The notes under the pieces were generated by a model. It ran no database searches and had not been told where the DNA came from. It worked only from the letters and a program-made list of their open reading frames with translations. Of a DNA stretch of 64,000 bases, positions 62,736 through 64,000 are shown one piece after another. Location: contig NZ_QNRK01000003.1 of NCBI RefSeq assembly GCF_003315135.1, positions 1 to 64,000 on the forward strand, read 5' to 3'. Both the position numbers and the translations under genes were made by a program. Source of the stretch: Roseiarcus fermentans. Its GTDB lineage: Bacteria; Pseudomonadota; Alphaproteobacteria; Rhizobiales; Beijerinckiaceae. Numbering within the stretch: position 1 is the stretch's first letter; each line of letters starts with the position of its first letter.

Positions 62736-64000
62736 TCAGGCCGGCAGGCTGCGCGGCCTCGGTCCCCCCGTCGCCCAGTCGAGCAGTTCGACGGTGTGCG
62801 CCACCGGAAGCGCCGTGCCGGCCGCGATCTGGGTCAGACAGCCGATGTTGCCGGCGGCGACGAGGTCCGGCGAGACGCTCTCGAGGGCCGCCGCCTTCCG
62901 GTCGCGCAGCCGCGTCGCGAGCTCAGGCTGCAGCAGGTTGTAGGTTCCCGCCGAGCCGCAGCACAGATGCGCCTCCGGCGGCTCGACCACGACGAAACCG
63001 GCTGCGCGCAGCAGCGCCTTGGGCTGATCGCGAACGCGCTGGCCATGCTGAAGCGAGCAAGCGCTGTGATACGCGACGCGACGGCCGACCGCGACGGCGG
63101 GCCGGAGAAGTCCGATCTCGTCGACGAGTTCGGTCACGTCGCGGGCGAGCGCCGCGACCACGGCGGCCGGCGCCGCGAGGGTCGGATCGTTGCGGAACAG
63201 GAAGCCGTAGTCCTTCACCGTCGTGCCGCAGCCGGAGGCGTTGACGACGATGGCGTCCAGCCCGCCGCGCTCGATCTCCCGCGTCCAGGCGACGACGTTC
63301 GCCCGGGCGAAGGCTTGTCCGTCCTGCCCGAGATGATGGGTGAGCGCGCCGCAGCATCCGGCGCCCGCGGCGACGACCACCTCGCAGCCATGACGGGTGA
63401 GGAGCCGGATCGTCGCCTCGTTGATCTCGGGCGCCAGGACCTGCTGGGCGCAGCCGCCGAGCAGCGCGACCCGCCGCGCCTTCGCGCCTTCGCTCGCGAA
63501 AACCTGCGGCCGATCGACCGGCGACGGCGCCGGCAGCCGGCGCGGAACGAGGCTCAGCGCCGCGCCGAGGCGCCCGGGCAGGAGCCCGGCGAGCGGCGCC
63601 GCCAAACCCGCCGCCCGCATGAGCGCGCGAAACAGCTTTGGACGCGGCAGCGCGAGGCCGAGGGCGCGCCGCATGACCCGGTCGATGAGCGGCCTCTTGA
63701 ACGTCGCCGCGATGTGGTGGCGGGCGTGATCCACCAGATGCATGTAGTTCACGCCCGAGGGGCAGGTCGTCATGCAGGAGAGGCAGGACAGGCATCGGTC
63801 GACGTGCTTGACGACCTCCGCGGTCGGCGCCCGCCCGGTCTCGAGCATGTCCTTGATCAGGTAGATGCGCCCACGGGGACTGTCGAGCTCGTCGCCGAGC
63901 AGGGCGTAGGTCGGACAGGTCGCGGTGCAGAAGCCGCAGTGCACGCAGGCGCGGAGAATCTTTTCCGACTCGCGCACGTCGGGGTCTTCGAGCTGGGCCG
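62736..64000 (-). CDS. glcF: glycolate oxidase iron-sulfur subunit, 5' end outside window
   Basis: At least 421 residues. Two 4Fe-4S ferredoxin motifs (CVHCGFCTATCP and CLSCLSCMTTCP) are followed by two CCG domains (YHSACSLQHGQ and HLCCGSAG; AGAGCCGALTHH). With GlcD and GlcE it oxidises glycolate to glyoxylate and passes electrons to the quinone pool. The frame continues to the right edge with AQLEDPDVRESEKIL, which matches the known GlcF N-terminus, so only about ten to fifteen residues are missing. glcD/glcE are presumably just outside. Converges with the Wza-like gene, 22 bases apart. Confidence 0.94.
   Translation of the reverse strand, partial: AQLEDPDVRESEKILRACVHCGFCTATCPTYALLGDELDSPRGRIYLIKDMLETGRAPTAEVVKHVDRCLSCLSCMTTCPSGVNYMHLVDHARHHIAATFKRPLIDRVMRRALGLALPRPKLFRALMRAAGLAAPLAGLLPGRLGAALSLVPRRLPAPSPVDRPQVFASEGAKARRVALLGGCAQQVLAPEINEATIRLLTRHGCEVVVAAGAGCCGALTHHLGQDGQAFARANVVAWTREIERGGLDAIVVNASGCGTTVKDYGFLFRNDPTLAAPAAVVAALARDVTELVDEIGLLRPAVAVGRRVAYHSACSLQHGQRVRDQPKALLRAAGFVVVEPPEAHLCCGSAGTYNLLQPELATRLRDRKAAALESVSPDLVAAGNIGCLTQIAAGTALPVAHTVELLDWATGGPRPRSLPA

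Noticed and set aside
1-64000. tRNA, rRNA, transposase or prophage genes
   Set aside because: I looked for T-loop-like GTTCGAATC patterns, rRNA conserved stretches and DDE/integrase motifs on both strands and found none convincing. This was by eye; tRNAscan-SE and Infernal would settle it.

Overview
The window is GC-rich chromosomal DNA of an alphaproteobacterium, most likely of the Hyphomicrobiales (Rhizobiales). The evidence is the lptF-lptG-lptD-pdxA-rsmA chain, a Rhodobacter-type phosphatidylethanolamine N-methyltransferase, a murC/murB cell-wall block, the exported isoaspartyl methyltransferase type known from that order, and dense 4-bp start/stop overlaps. I cannot place it to genus. 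No rRNA, tRNA, CRISPR array, transposase or phage gene was recognised.

Layout. 0-1 kb: the 3' part of a PEPxxWA-type PEP-CTERM protein with an apparent frameshift. 1-16 kb: housekeeping genes (VOC protein, pmtA, rsmA-pdxA-lptD-lptG-lptF on the minus strand; pepA, an exported protein, holC, murC, a class I glutamine amidotransferase and murB on the plus strand). 16-20 kb: a crotonase overlapping a 1173-residue fusion of an APC permease with a hybrid histidine kinase. 20.7-24.2 kb: a frameshifted cupin gene, a GT39 membrane glycosyltransferase, a Tat-signal isoaspartyl methyltransferase and an exported chorismate mutase. 24.2-25.6 kb: a gene-free island with a tandem array of about 213-bp palindromic repeats. 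25.6-31.4 kb: an RND efflux pair, a trypsin-like protease and a small membrane protein. 31.6-34.5 kb: an undecaprenyl-phosphate sugar transferase translationally coupled to an exosortase and followed by a small protein resembling the XrtV accessory protein. 34.5-36.5 kb: a MogA-type protein and proA. 36.5-37.5 kb: a second repeat island. 37.5-41.9 kb: a PadR regulator with palindromic operators, galE, galU, kdsD and a small Tat-signal protein. 42-46 kb: araBAD for L-arabinose. 46-51.6 kb: an EI24 membrane protein, a GT2-GtrA fusion, a second GT39, a lysophospholipase-like hydrolase and three very small genes. 51.9-60.9 kb: nine codirectional genes that look like a dedicated lipid pathway. 61.5-64 kb: a Wza-type export lipoprotein and glcF running off the right edge.

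How it fits together. Envelope construction dominates: LPS export (lptDFG), KDO and nucleotide-sugar supply (kdsD, galE, galU), peptidoglycan precursors (murC, murB), polysaccharide initiation and export, several GT39/GT2/GT4 glycosyltransferases, and PEP-CTERM sorting. The main candidate system is at 51.9-60.9 kb: alpha-oxoamine synthase, GNAT-fold protein, dedicated ACP, ketosynthase, MaoC dehydratase, GT4, CDP-alcohol phosphatidyltransferase, GT21-like glycosyltransferase and SDR. This is plausibly a sphingolipid-like (ceramide-type) lipid with phospho- or glyco-head groups. The second is the exosortase locus together with its probable substrate at the left edge.
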